Numbered from the stretch's first letter, positions 34,125 through 41,950 are shown. The stretch: 43,496 nucleotides of DNA from a bacterium (GCA_023228085.1 JALOBW010000006.1:1-43496); one strand, 5' to 3'. Notes: generated by a model not told the origin, from the letters alone. Numbers and translations are program-made.

Positions 34125-34601
34125 TTAAATTAATTTATTTTGTTTATGTATAAATAGATTTCCTTCGTGGATTTCAAACTCAAACTGCGACCTTTTATCA
34201 AACTCCGGCACTAAATTATAGAAATGACTCACCGACACTGTTTTAATGTCCTTTTCCTTCAACTCATTGCGATAAGTTTTAACTCTCACCGGCATTTCAA
34301 TCTCGCCGCGCAAGAACCGGCCGGCATTGATCGTCAAGACAAATTCCCCTTCAATAGGACAATCATCAATATCCCTATGTTTAGCGATTAGGCCGAAGTA
34401 TCTTAATTTGTTAAAATTACAATTTTCGCTGACTGTAAAGCAAATCTCATTTTTCTTAATAATATTCTCTTGATTTTTCTTTACCAAGTCAATCGCCCTA
34501 AATAATAAATCCACTAAACCCGGCGTTAATCTGTGCCACCACGATTTCATAAGTGCGCCGCAGTGTTCGCAAAAAATTAGTTCTTTTTTTAGTTTTTTCA
34601 T
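34125..34601 (-). CDS. Conserved phage protein with N-terminal CxxC
   Basis: This is a 158-residue protein. CEHC (11-14) with Cys54/Cys60 could form a zinc site. The middle (NKLRYFGLIAKHRDIDDCPI) and the end (FEFEIHEGNLFIHKQNKL) look like a compact alpha/beta fold. Its codons are slightly richer in G+C than those of its neighbours. Function unknown; it lies just upstream of the membrane cluster in transcription order. Confidence 0.5.
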   Translation of the reverse strand: MKKLKKELIFCEHCGALMKSWWHRLTPGLVDLLFRAIDLVKKNQENIIKKNEICFTVSENCNFNKLRYFGLIAKHRDIDDCPIEGEFVLTINAGRFLRGEIEMPVRVKTYRNELKEKDIKTVSVSHFYNLVPEFDKRSQFEFEIHEGNLFIHKQNKLI

Positions 34602-34604
34602 AGG

Positions 34605-34913
34605 TTATTTTATTTTATTAAGGGCTTCTAAAATCTCTTTTCGGCATTGATTATAACCACAAACTTTACCCTCGCAATACATATTATTTATTTTACTTTT
34701 GTTTAATACTATAAAATCTTTATCATCCCTTGTTTTATATGTCGGCAATTTATCATTTAAATCCTCCAATATCTCTGCTCGCTGGTTTTTAAGGAGGTTA
34801 GAAATAAAATCTATAATTCTTTCAGAAGAACCTTTTGCTCCTAAAATAGTAGATTGGTCACTTGCCATTGCAAATTCATCTTTAAATTCTTCTTGCCAAG
34901 TTTTTTTAATCAT
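34605..34913 (-). CDS. Hypothetical accessory protein
   Basis: With the Met at 34913 the protein has 102 residues and starts two bases after the preceding gene ends; a Met four codons upstream would overlap it. It begins MIKKTWQEEFKDEFAMASD and is helical, with two cysteines in YCEGKVCGYNQC near the C-terminus. No family recognised. Confidence 0.5.
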   Translation of the reverse strand: MIKKTWQEEFKDEFAMASDQSTILGAKGSSERIIDFISNLLKNQRAEILEDLNDKLPTYKTRDDKDFIVLNKSKINNMYCEGKVCGYNQCRKEILEALNKIK

Positions 34914-34915
34914 AT

Positions 34916-35131
34916 TTATTCCCAATTAAAATCTTTTGCTAAATACTCCGCATCTTTTAGAAATTGGTTTATTCTTTCATCCTTAAATTTAACTTCCATA
35001 CTGCCGTCTGGTCTTATAATTTCTATTCTCGCATATTCATCGTGATAATTCCCTGTTTCATCTTCCCACGCTTGCTCTATAAGAATTTGATGACCAACTT
35101 CTAAATTATTAGGATTTGTTTGTTTATCCAT
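34916..35131 (-). CDS. Hypothetical accessory protein
   Basis: The protein has 71 residues and is strand-rich in the centre (EYARIEIIRPDGSMEVKFKD), with a helical end. No motif is recognised. The start overlaps the end of the 53-residue gene upstream by 8 bases, so translation is likely coupled. Confidence 0.5.
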   Translation of the reverse strand: MDKQTNPNNLEVGHQILIEQAWEDETGNYHDEYARIEIIRPDGSMEVKFKDERINQFLKDAEYLAKDFNWE

Positions 35132-35285
35132 ATTTTTTAATCTTATTTATTAAATCTCTTAAATCTATTTCTTTCTGTTTCATCATTCCAAATCCTCTTA
35201 CAAATTCATACATTGTTTTTAAATTCTCTAACGCTGATATTATAAGTTTCAATTCTTCTTTTGAAAATTCTTGTTCTTTTTTCAT
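35124..35285 (-). CDS. Small helical protein (53 residues)
   Basis: An ATG at 35285 opens a 53-residue frame, MKKEQEFSKEELKLIISALE to LRDLINKIKKYG. Its start overlaps the stop of the YopX gene as ATGA (35282-35285), and its end overlaps the next gene. Such tight overlap on both sides is strong evidence that it is real. It is all-helical and charged. Function unknown. Confidence 0.6.
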   Translation of the reverse strand: MKKEQEFSKEELKLIISALENLKTMYEFVRGFGMMKQKEIDLRDLINKIKKYG

Positions 35286-35629
35286 AAAGTTTTAATTAAA
35301 TTTGGATTTTCATAAATATTTCCGATTACTTCAAATTCATTTGATAAACTTTCGTTATTACCATATCCATTTAATTTTGCCCTGAATGAAGCACAATCTT
35401 CACAAAAATAAACTTCTAATTGTTTATCATAATCTAATAATTTTACTAAATCACCTTCAAAACACTCTTTACCATTTTTATCAAGTAATCCAGTGAATTG
35501 CTGAATATCAAAATCTTTATCTGACTGTTCTTCACTTCCAAAAAATATACTACCATTACAAGTTAATTCAAAATAAGGCACAAATTCTTTATTTTTTTTA
35601 TCCCAGCATCTAAATTTTATTTCTCTCAT
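35282..35629 (-). CDS. YopX family protein
   Basis: This 115-residue protein matches the YopX family along its whole length: MREIKFRCWDKKNKEFV at the start, FTGLLDKNGKECFEGDLV (45-62) and EFEVIGNIYENPNL near the end. YopX proteins are common in phages and mobile elements; their role is unknown. The gene is coupled to a 53-residue ORF by an ATGA overlap. Confidence 0.85.
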   Translation of the reverse strand: MREIKFRCWDKKNKEFVPYFELTCNGSIFFGSEEQSDKDFDIQQFTGLLDKNGKECFEGDLVKLLDYDKQLEVYFCEDCASFRAKLNGYGNNESLSNEFEVIGNIYENPNLIKTL

Positions 35630-35633
35630 AAAT

Positions 35634-35870
35634 TTATTTTAAATTTTTTAATTTACCCTTTTTTAATCTACAAGAAACAATTGTTTCTGACCCATTAGCT
35701 GTAAAATTATTATTTATTACTAATTCTATTCTTTCAAAATCTATTTTCTTTTGTTTACTAAAATAATCTTCCCACCTACTCGCTATGTATACTTTAACAA
35801 AATCATCAATTATTTTAGCATTATTTTCTGATATTTCTTGCATTAATTTTTCAATAAGAGATTTTTTCAT
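35634..35870 (-). CDS. Hypothetical small protein
   Basis: The protein has 78 residues. The first half is helical (SLIEKLMQEISENNAKIIDD) and the second strand-rich (ETIVSCRLKKGKLKNLK). It overlaps the end of the DGR-type gene by 20 bases, so the two are probably coupled. It might be an accessory to the variable protein, but nothing in the sequence shows this. Confidence 0.5.
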   Translation of the reverse strand: MKKSLIEKLMQEISENNAKIIDDFVKVYIASRWEDYFSKQKKIDFERIELVINNNFTANGSETIVSCRLKKGKLKNLK

Positions 35871-36348
35871 ATTTAATTCCGTTTATAATTAAAATATTTG
35901 GTAAAGTTTCCAGAGTTTCCAAGTCCCCAGTTTCAAGTTTACTCCCGCAAGAAGCAGAACCATAGCGGGAATTCGCATTGCCGGAACAGCTGCAGTCCAG
36001 CCTAGGCCCGCCGACATCGAGGTCGAGGCAAGGCACGCCGTCGGAGTCATAACGAGAACCCGATAAATCAATCCAATGGTCTTTTAGAATATCAGGATTA
36101 TCTCGCAACAGAGCCAATCCTTCATAAATTGTTAATCCTCTGCGACCTTGTTCTGCGAATATCTTGTCGCAATTATCAGGGCTTTTTCCAAGCATATCTG
36201 TGCCGTCTTCTACATTTTCAATATAGTAATCATATTGCGTTTCTATTACATCTTTGACTCTTTTTAAATCAAGATAGTTTACAACGCCGAGTTCTTTAAG
36301 TTGTTCTTCAAGTGATTTTGATTTTATAACGAGAAGTTTTTTAATCAT
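35851..36348 (-). CDS. DGR-type variable target protein (C-type-lectin-like)
   Basis: This is a 165-residue protein. The N-terminal ~60 residues are helical. The segment RGLTIYEGLALLRDNPDILK (70-89) followed by HWIDLSGSRY and, after a variable stretch, SRYGSASCGS (127-136) resembles the target proteins of diversity-generating retroelements frequent in candidate-phylum bacteria. Codons for residues 95-136 are about 60% G+C and only about 12% A on the coding strand, unlike the rest of the gene. The C-terminal 29 residues are AT-rich again. No reverse transcriptase or template repeat occurs in the genome. Ligand and role are unknown; it lies in the accessory region, not with the fibres. Confidence 0.65.
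   Translation of the reverse strand: MIKKLLVIKSKSLEEQLKELGVVNYLDLKRVKDVIETQYDYYIENVEDGTDMLGKSPDNCDKIFAEQGRRGLTIYEGLALLRDNPDILKDHWIDLSGSRYDSDGVPCLDLDVGGPRLDCSCSGNANSRYGSASCGSKLETGDLETLETLPNILIINGIKYEKISY
35941..36066 (-). other. Putative DGR variable region
   Basis: In these 126 bases, 75 are G or C, against about a third in the genome. A occurs at only 15 positions on the coding strand. A-poor, GC-raised composition is expected when adenines of a template are replaced at random. The 3' end (coding GGTTCTGCTTCTTGCGGG) may correspond to the invariant homing site. Just downstream, GAAACT is repeated three times (GGAAACT twice). Confidence 0.55.
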
Positions 36349-36353
36349 AATAT

Positions 36354-36503
36354 TTATTTTTTAAAAAATATTTTATGATATTTACTTAAAAATTCTATAT
36401 TCAGTTTTAACAATTTTATTTCTTTATACTTTAATTCTAATTGTTCTTTTAACTTTTTAATTAATCGTTCCTGTTGTTCTATTATTTTTTCATCTATTGT
36501 CAT
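36354..36503 (-). CDS. Small coiled-coil protein (49 residues)
   Basis: An ATG at 36503 opens a 49-residue frame starting MTIDEKIIEQQERLIKKLKE and ending KYHKIFFKK. It is one long basic helix with heptad spacing. It fills the gap between the DGR-type gene and the 178-residue gene with the usual short spacing. Function unknown. Confidence 0.5.
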   Translation of the reverse strand: MTIDEKIIEQQERLIKKLKEQLELKYKEIKLLKLNIEFLSKYHKIFFKK

Positions 36504-36508
36504 ATGTT

Positions 36509-37045
36509 TTAATTATCACTTACTGTTTTACTTCTAAATTGATCACCTTGTTTTACTCTAATCGCGGATTGAATAAATCCAACCATCTTATCTGTAGCCG
36601 CCAATAAATTTTCCATATTATTTTTTCCGTATTCCATTTGAGTGACTATTTCATCCAATTCTATTACTTGAAGTTTTGCTCTGGCTTTGGCTACAGTAAT
36701 TTTTTCCGTATCCGGATATTCATCCAATGATATCCTGGCCATTGTCTCATCTCTTTTTTGCTGGTAAACATCGCGTTGAGCGCGCGCGTAGGCTGTTTTA
36801 TTGCCTAAGTAGGCATAAATAGCCGTTAATTTGCCACCGGTGTTAATAAGCCATTGTAATCCCATAGTATCAAGATCCTTTTGAAACATCTCATGTCCGA
36901 TTTTAAAAACAAAATCAATCATTGAATCACTATTTCTAAATTCTTCTAAACTTTGTATATTTGCCATGGCCTTTTCTGCCTTGGTCCTAAATTTATACAT
37001 TGCACTTTCTTCTGGATGATTTGATATTTTATTTTGTTCGTCCAT
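36509..37045 (-). CDS. Conserved helical protein of the recombination region
   Basis: The protein has 178 residues and is almost entirely helical (KFRTKAEKAMANIQSLEEFR, ARAQRDVYQQKRDETMARIS, ENLLAATDKMVGFIQSAIRV). Size and position downstream of the nuclease and annealing genes recall phage proteins linked to recombination modules. No catalytic motif is visible. Function unknown. Confidence 0.5.
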   Translation of the reverse strand: MDEQNKISNHPEESAMYKFRTKAEKAMANIQSLEEFRNSDSMIDFVFKIGHEMFQKDLDTMGLQWLINTGGKLTAIYAYLGNKTAYARAQRDVYQQKRDETMARISLDEYPDTEKITVAKARAKLQVIELDEIVTQMEYGKNNMENLLAATDKMVGFIQSAIRVKQGDQFRSKTVSDN

Positions 37046-37049
37046 ATTT

Positions 37050-37268
37050 TTATTTTTTAATATTTAAAATACTAAGTAAAATATCGTAAATTGGTCTTTT
37101 TGTATTTTCTTGATAATATTTATTTTTCATTATATTTATATAATGTTCTTGACCATTTATCATGATATTTCCAGAGTAATAAGTATTGCCATTTTTAGAT
37201 TTTTTTTCCCATAATGCACCTATTTTTAAATCTTTATAACTTAATTTACTTTCTTTTTTATTTTCCAT
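37050..37268 (-). CDS. DUF736-like small protein
   Basis: This 72-residue protein contains KIGALWEKKSKNGNTYYSGN (16-35), which matches the ‘I-G-x-L-W-x-K-x-x-K-x-G-x-x-Y-x-S-G’ pattern of DUF736-like proteins of phages and conjugative elements. The fold is a small beta-barrel that may bind single-stranded DNA. It lies between the nuclease gene and the helical 178-residue gene. Confidence 0.6.
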   Translation of the reverse strand: MENKKESKLSYKDLKIGALWEKKSKNGNTYYSGNIMINGQEHYINIMKNKYYQENTKRPIYDILLSILNIKK

Positions 37269-37287
37269 AATATTATAAAATTATAAT

Positions 37288-38199
37288 CTACCAATTTTCT
37301 TTTTGATAAAATGGGTCAGTATCTTTATCCCATGCGAATAATGCTTTAACATTTAAAAATGCATCCATATCCCTTTTAATAAAATCTTTTCCATTATCGA
37401 GGAACTTTGCTTCAAAAACTTGATATGGTTTAATTGGATATTCTTTGCATTCTTTGTTTTGAAATTTTGCAATCGCGCGCTTTATCTCTTTTTTGCGTTC
37501 TTCTCGTTTCAGGTATTCTGATTCACTATATTTTGAAAGTCTTATGGCCCATCTGCCTTTGTATTTTTTCTTTGTATTTTCTTCCATATCAGCGTACGCA
37601 TAAGCCGCCGTTTGCATTCTTACCCCGTTATATAATCCATTTGATGATTTAAAGTCTCCCATGCATAGTATTCCATCAATCTCTGCTTCAAAATCCATCG
37701 TACCCATATAATCGTGTTCCTTTGAATAAACTACTCTTTCGGTTGATATAAATTTAACCTTATGTTCTTTTTCCCATTCAAGAAATGAGTTTACTCCAGT
37801 TACTGCTTCTGGAAAGTTAGGTATTTCTGGAACGTTTTCAAATCCTGGCTGTTTAAGTTTATTCCTAATGTATGCCTCACACCATGCGTGTATTTCTTTT
37901 CCGATATCTGCGGCAGTATCTCTCGCGATATCACATTGAATAATTGCCTCAATTGCCTTATCTGAATCAATCTTTTGTTTTTTATCAAGTGCGTTTAGTA
38001 AAAAGTCGGCCGTGATCTGTTGTTGCCATATTTGAAGTGCTTTGCTTTTGTCTTTAATTCCAATGAATGTTGTTACTCCTGATTTTCTTTTAAATGGAGA
38101 TCCGTCTATACTTATCCAATATTGATGTGATATTGGATAAAATCTAATTTGAACTTTTCCTTTATATAAAGTGCTTGTTTCGTATTTTGATTCTTCCAT
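37288..38199 (-). CDS. RecB/Cas4-type PD-(D/E)XK exonuclease
   Basis: This is a 303-residue protein. The nuclease core is visible as MGTMDFEAEIDGILCMGDFK (about 164-183) with the metal-binding Asp and the Asp-x-Lys, followed by RMQTAAYAYA, the QxxxY element. An upstream helix DIGKEIHAWCEAYI (about 98-111) supplies the usual histidine. Such enzymes resect double-stranded ends for the annealing protein encoded upstream (38510-39346). Together they form a two-component recombination system like lambda Exo/Beta in role, not in sequence. Confidence 0.82.
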   Translation of the reverse strand: MEESKYETSTLYKGKVQIRFYPISHQYWISIDGSPFKRKSGVTTFIGIKDKSKALQIWQQQITADFLLNALDKKQKIDSDKAIEAIIQCDIARDTAADIGKEIHAWCEAYIRNKLKQPGFENVPEIPNFPEAVTGVNSFLEWEKEHKVKFISTERVVYSKEHDYMGTMDFEAEIDGILCMGDFKSSNGLYNGVRMQTAAYAYADMEENTKKKYKGRWAIRLSKYSESEYLKREERKKEIKRAIAKFQNKECKEYPIKPYQVFEAKFLDNGKDFIKRDMDAFLNVKALFAWDKDTDPFYQKENW

Positions 38200-38242
38200 A
38201 TTTTTATTCGTTTATTTTTATTAAATTTTTAACTTTTACTTT

Positions 38243-38506
38243 TTATGCTTCTGCTATAGAACCGTTGTCAATTATTAATTTTTCCATCATTTTTGATTGA
38301 CTTAATTCCTGCGTTTTAATTCTTGCTCCGAATTCCATTAACATAAAATATAATTCATTCCCTATAAGTTTTGTAACTAAAATTTCAATTGTTTCTATCT
38401 TTGTTACTTTATTCATTGCTTCATTTAAGATAAGAAGTAATTGTTCGGCTCTCTCTCTTGAAATTCCAAGAGATTCTATTAATGTTTGTGGTCTTAATTC
38501 TACCAT
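38243..38506 (-). CDS. Hypothetical protein between annealing protein and exonuclease
   Basis: The protein has 87 residues and is all helical (LGISRERAEQLLLILNEAMN, about 13-32). No motif recognised. It starts four bases after the annealing-protein gene and is flanked by recombination genes, so it may be an accessory of that system. Confidence 0.5.
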   Translation of the reverse strand: MVELRPQTLIESLGISRERAEQLLLILNEAMNKVTKIETIEILVTKLIGNELYFMLMEFGARIKTQELSQSKMMEKLIIDNGSIAEA

Positions 38507-38509
38507 ATT

Positions 38510-39346
38510 TTATTTTAAATTTTTATAAGTATTTTGACATGTCCGGCAAAGTTGTTTCTTGTATACGCGCTTACTAAATTCAGCCTCTGCTTTAGTCATG
38601 GGGTTTCCGCATTCGTGGCACTCTGCCTCAATTTCAATTTCTGGCGGATTATTTTTAATTTTTTCTTCCTGATTATGTGTTGCACCTGTTTTGTCTGTCC
38701 GGTTATCATTTTTTACCACCACTCCTACATCTCTGAATTCTCGTTTTCCATAGATATCTGATGCTATTCCAAGCATACTGGCGCATTTTTTCATTGCATC
38801 AGTCGCCGAAGCTTTAAAATCATTTCCGACATCAAGATAATTTTCCGGATTATGCGGTTTACCTTTAAGACATTTAATATCGGCGCGACCATTTTGTGTC
38901 TTGGTAACTGATTGACCTGTTCCGTCTTTAACTGTAAGTTTTCCGAGTGTAATAACTTGTTCTCCGATTATTTCTTGCTTGATAATTTCAAAATCCCAAT
39001 TCCAACCAAATGCATAATTAAGAACTTTTTCAACATATCCTCCCGGCACATAATCCCATGTTCCTCCGCCTTTGGCCGGCCGGGTATAAATAAATTCTTT
39101 AGGTGTGCGCTGTAAAATTTTAAGGATCTGCTTTTCAGATAACCAAGTTTTAGCTATTGTATATTTTCCTTTATTGTCTTGAATGGGATCAAGTACTTGC
39201 GGACCGACAGTAGTTAATGATAATCCTTTATTTGACTGTGGCTGTTGGATAACATGAACCTTTATGTTTACGTCCTGTTTTTTCTGTTGTCTTTTAACTG
39301 TTTTTTTAAATTGTTTTTTCTGTTTTCTCTGTTTTTTATTTTTCAT
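38510..39346 (-). CDS. Rad52-like single-strand annealing protein with zinc finger
   Basis: This is a 278-residue protein. After a very basic N-terminus, the core has GGTWDYVPGGYVEKVLNYAF (94-113), WNWDFEI and GNDFKASATDAMKKCASMLG (about 175-194), the pattern of Rad52/Rad22-type phage recombinases. The C-terminus has a four-cysteine zinc finger (CHEC and CRTC). It should coat and anneal single-stranded DNA produced by the nuclease. The lysine/glutamine-rich first 27 residues may bind DNA non-specifically. Confidence 0.8.
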   Translation of the reverse strand: MKNKKQRKQKKQFKKTVKRQQKKQDVNIKVHVIQQPQSNKGLSLTTVGPQVLDPIQDNKGKYTIAKTWLSEKQILKILQRTPKEFIYTRPAKGGGTWDYVPGGYVEKVLNYAFGWNWDFEIIKQEIIGEQVITLGKLTVKDGTGQSVTKTQNGRADIKCLKGKPHNPENYLDVGNDFKASATDAMKKCASMLGIASDIYGKREFRDVGVVVKNDNRTDKTGATHNQEEKIKNNPPEIEIEAECHECGNPMTKAEAEFSKRVYKKQLCRTCQNTYKNLK

Positions 39347-39355
39347 ATTTAATTT

Positions 39356-39502
39356 TTAAACCGCTAAGGCTGAACAGAATACTGTTATAACTATGAGACA
39401 TAAAATGAATAATATTCCTGCCCCAATAGTATCTTTTCTTTCGGCCTTTCTTATGGATTCTTTATGGCAATCCATCGCCATTTTTACAAATTTCTTTTCC
39501 AT
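39356..39502 (-). CDS. Small membrane protein (48 residues)
   Basis: An ATG at 39502 opens a 48-residue frame starting MEKKFVKMAMDCHKESIRKA. A single hydrophobic segment (IGAGILFILCLIVITVFCSA) ends the protein. It fills the space between the 39.5-kb gene and the annealing protein gene. It may be a tail-anchored membrane protein; function unknown. Confidence 0.55.
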   Translation of the reverse strand: MEKKFVKMAMDCHKESIRKAERKDTIGAGILFILCLIVITVFCSALAV

Positions 39503-39537
39503 ACATTTTAATTTTAATTAATTAATAAGTAACCTAT

Positions 39538-40053
39538 TTACAATTTATCATTACTGCCTTTTTTGTCTACCCCCCTGCCAGTGGATAACTTTTTCTCTCT
39601 TTTTACATTAATTTTTACCTTATAAAGTCGATCATCAACCGCCACGTTAACGTCATACTTTTCGCAATATTTATAAAGATGTTGATTGGTTATTGTGGCC
39701 AGTGCCAATGGAGAGTTAAATTCTTTTCTCACAAAATCTTTTACATTTTTTAACCATTCCCCGAATTTTCCTGTCCCAGTTTCCCTTGCTTCAATTAATG
39801 GACATTGATAAAAATATAATTTCTTTTCTGGAAATGTTTTATCTTTAATTTTAAATAGACAACCAATAATTCCAAATTGTTCAACCTGTATTTCTCCTCC
39901 ATTTGAAACTAACAATGGATTAAGCGATTCTCCCTTTTTACAGATATGCCACTTAAATTTAGACCATTCCTTATCGTGTGGAAGTACTGGATAAAATTTA
40001 TTTTTCCACGCTTCAACATATTTTTCTCCTGTTATTATTTTTATCCTTTTCAT
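39538..40053 (-). CDS. Hypothetical protein of the replication region
   Basis: Starting at the Met at 40053, the protein has 171 residues; a Met 11 codons upstream would lengthen the overlap with the methyltransferase gene. It is alpha/beta, with KKLYFYQCPLIEARETGTGK in the centre and a Lys-rich end. The C-terminus includes KLSTGRG, encoded by a DnaA-box-like sequence. No family recognised. Confidence 0.5.
   Translation of the reverse strand: MKRIKIITGEKYVEAWKNKFYPVLPHDKEWSKFKWHICKKGESLNPLLVSNGGEIQVEQFGIIGCLFKIKDKTFPEKKLYFYQCPLIEARETGTGKFGEWLKNVKDFVRKEFNSPLALATITNQHLYKYCEKYDVNVAVDDRLYKVKINVKREKKLSTGRGVDKKGSNDKL
39580..39588 (-). promoter_or_regulatory. DnaA-box-like site (one mismatch)
   Basis: The minus strand reads TTATCCACT, one base from consensus. 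It is inside the 3' end of a gene and encodes Leu-Ser-Thr. The same amino acids are encoded by the perfect box in the HTH gene. This may be a codon coincidence or a retained binding site. Confidence 0.3.
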
Positions 40054-40999
40054 ATAATTTATTAAAATTAATTCTTTCTTCGGCAATTTCGCAATACTTT
40101 TTATTTAATTCGATTCCAATGAAATTTTTACCAAGTCTTTGTGCAACTAATGCTGTTGTTCCACTTCCAATAAATGGATCTAAAACCACGCCACCATCAG
40201 GACATCCGGATTTTATTGGAGTTTCGACTAATCTCTCCGGAAATGTTGCAAAGTGTGCGCCACTAAATGGCCTTGTTGCTATATTCCAAACACAGCGACG
40301 ATTACGAATACGATTTCCTTCCGAATCTATTTGCCAACGTTCGTGACCGCGCGCGGCCATAGTATGAGGTTTACGGCCCGGCATTACTTCAGTATTATAT
40401 TTTGGGCTACCTTTCATGATCGTATCTTTTCTGCCATCATAATTAGCCAAGTCAAATTGTTGTTTAAAATAATATTTACGATTTTTTGTGAAGAAAAATA
40501 TCTTTTCAAAGTCCATAGTGAAACGATCTTTAACACTTTGAGGCATACAATTTGGTTTTTGCCATATTATCTCATTTCTAAGTATCCATCCCCTGTTAGT
40601 CATTTCGATCGCAAATCTCGCCGGTATCTGACAAAGTGATTTTTCTAATCCTTTAACTCCACTTTTTCCGCGCTCTTGCCAACCTTTATTAAATTGCGTA
40701 CCTCGATTTGTCGCTTGTTTATTTTTCCTAATTCCAGATCCACTAGATGTTCCATAAGTATCGCCAAGATTAACCCAGCACGTTCCAGTTGGTTTAAGTA
40801 CACGTTTAACTTCATCAAATATTGAAAGTAATGACTCAAGATAAGCATAAAATGTCGGTTCATTTCCTAATTGACCTTTCATATTATAATCTCTTAAATT
40901 CCAATATGGCGGAGAAGTAACCACAGAATCAATACTGTCGGCCGGAAATGTTTTTAATATTTGCAATGCATTACCTTGAATTATTTTATTTAATTCCAT
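40013..40999 (-). CDS. DNA methyltransferase (SPPYW type, N4-cytosine or N6-adenine)
   Basis: This 328-residue protein has SPPYW (29-33) near the N-terminus and FIGSGTT (276-282) near the C-terminus. This beta-class order and the SPPY motif point to N4-cytosine methylation, though some N6-adenine enzymes share it. No partner restriction enzyme is nearby, so it probably protects phage DNA from the host. It is the second methyltransferase of the genome and is unrelated in detail to the ParB fusion. Confidence 0.85.
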   Translation of the reverse strand: MELNKIIQGNALQILKTFPADSIDSVVTSPPYWNLRDYNMKGQLGNEPTFYAYLESLLSIFDEVKRVLKPTGTCWVNLGDTYGTSSGSGIRKNKQATNRGTQFNKGWQERGKSGVKGLEKSLCQIPARFAIEMTNRGWILRNEIIWQKPNCMPQSVKDRFTMDFEKIFFFTKNRKYYFKQQFDLANYDGRKDTIMKGSPKYNTEVMPGRKPHTMAARGHERWQIDSEGNRIRNRRCVWNIATRPFSGAHFATFPERLVETPIKSGCPDGGVVLDPFIGSGTTALVAQRLGKNFIGIELNKKYCEIAEERINFNKLYEKDKNNNRRKIC

Positions 41000-41004
41000 A
41001 ATAA

Positions 41005-41856
41005 TTATTCAAATTTAGTAATTAAATCTTTTTCTTCTCCGCAAAATTCTTTCCATTCTCCATCAATAATTACATATTTTTTACCATTTTTTTCAACTAC
41101 TGGATTGCCATTATAATAAACTTTTTTCTTTTTTTCTTTTTCAAATCCGTTAGATTGTTTAAATCCATCAATTGGGGTATCCAGAAACTTTGTCAGACCG
41201 CGCGATAAAAAATCCGGCAAAGTCCATTTATAACTCCAAAAGTATTGATCGCCGGTTAATACTTGTTTATATTTTGTGATCGCTATTTTAATGTCTCCTA
41301 AACTATAATCTTTTAGGGCGCTTTTAATCTTGGTTTTCATCTTATCTGTCAAAACATTATGAGTAATTATTTTTTGTTCATTCCAAAATTTAAAGATTTC
41401 TTCAAAAAGGGGAGTCCCTATTAACCTATCCTTACCTAACCTATCCTTACCTAACCTATGCGGACATTGGACGTCCATTTGTTGTCCACCAGTCAATTTC
41501 TTTGTATCAGCCCTTGGTTTTGCTTCTAAAACTTCTATTTCAGGAACTATTTGTAATAATAATTCTTTATAAATACTATCTATTTTTCGATCTGCTCTTA
41601 TCAAGTTATGTTCACTCCAATCCATCACAAAAGCCACTAAATCTTCATTAAGTATCTTAATAAAATTTTTAGAAACCAAAACCTTTAAATCATCCTCATT
41701 TGAATTCGTAAGTTTCATTACTTTAAAAGCTTCCACTACTCCATCGTCATCAGCATTCATTCCAAGTTGAAAATATAATGCTTGCGAGGAAGGAGGCATT
41801 TTTAAAAATCTTCCACTTTCAGTAATTCTTTTTGAAAACATTCGTCTGTTCGCCAT
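41005..41856 (-). CDS. Replisome organiser / replication initiator
   Basis: This 283-residue protein has an N-terminal winged-helix domain of the phage replisome organiser type: RRMFSKRITESGRFLKMPPS (4-23), ALYFQLGMNADDDGVVE and NFIKILNEDLVAFVMDW. A variable linker follows with HRLGKDRLGKDRL (about 133-145), encoded by 15-bp repeats. The C-terminal domain (about 150-230) may contact the helicase loader or DnaB of the host. It should bind the origin and recruit host replication proteins. No phage DNA polymerase is present. Confidence 0.75.
   Translation of the reverse strand: MANRRMFSKRITESGRFLKMPPSSQALYFQLGMNADDDGVVEAFKVMKLTNSNEDDLKVLVSKNFIKILNEDLVAFVMDWSEHNLIRADRKIDSIYKELLLQIVPEIEVLEAKPRADTKKLTGGQQMDVQCPHRLGKDRLGKDRLIGTPLFEEIFKFWNEQKIITHNVLTDKMKTKIKSALKDYSLGDIKIAITKYKQVLTGDQYFWSYKWTLPDFLSRGLTKFLDTPIDGFKQSNGFEKEKKKKVYYNGNPVVEKNGKKYVIIDGEWKEFCGEEKDLITKFE
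41423..41459 (-). repeat. 15-bp tandem repeats, possible origin iterons
   Basis: A 15-bp unit is repeated two and a half times (41423-41437, 41438-41452, 41453-41459) without a mismatch. It lies inside the initiator gene and encodes Arg-Leu-Gly-Lys-Asp twice. Phage initiator genes often carry their own origin iterons (lambda O is the classic case). Repeat number keeps the frame, so slippage would be tolerated. Confidence 0.6.
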
Positions 41857-41885
41857 AATTTTATATTTAATGATTAATTTTTTAG

Positions 41886-41946
41886 TGGCCCCAATTCGCG
41901 CGCGTAAGAAAATGTATGGTAAACTTTCTCCAGAGAATCGGGGCCA
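41886..41946 (-). other. Long GC-rich stem-loop upstream of the initiator gene
   Basis: Arms 41886-41897 and 41935-41946 pair over 12 bp (one G:U) around a 37-base loop that includes the alternating CGCGCGCG at 41897-41904. It lies in the leader of the initiator gene, 30 bases before its ATG. The minus strand has no U-tract after it. It may control initiator translation, act in replication or protect the mRNA. Confidence 0.55.
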
Positions 41947-41950
41947 TATT

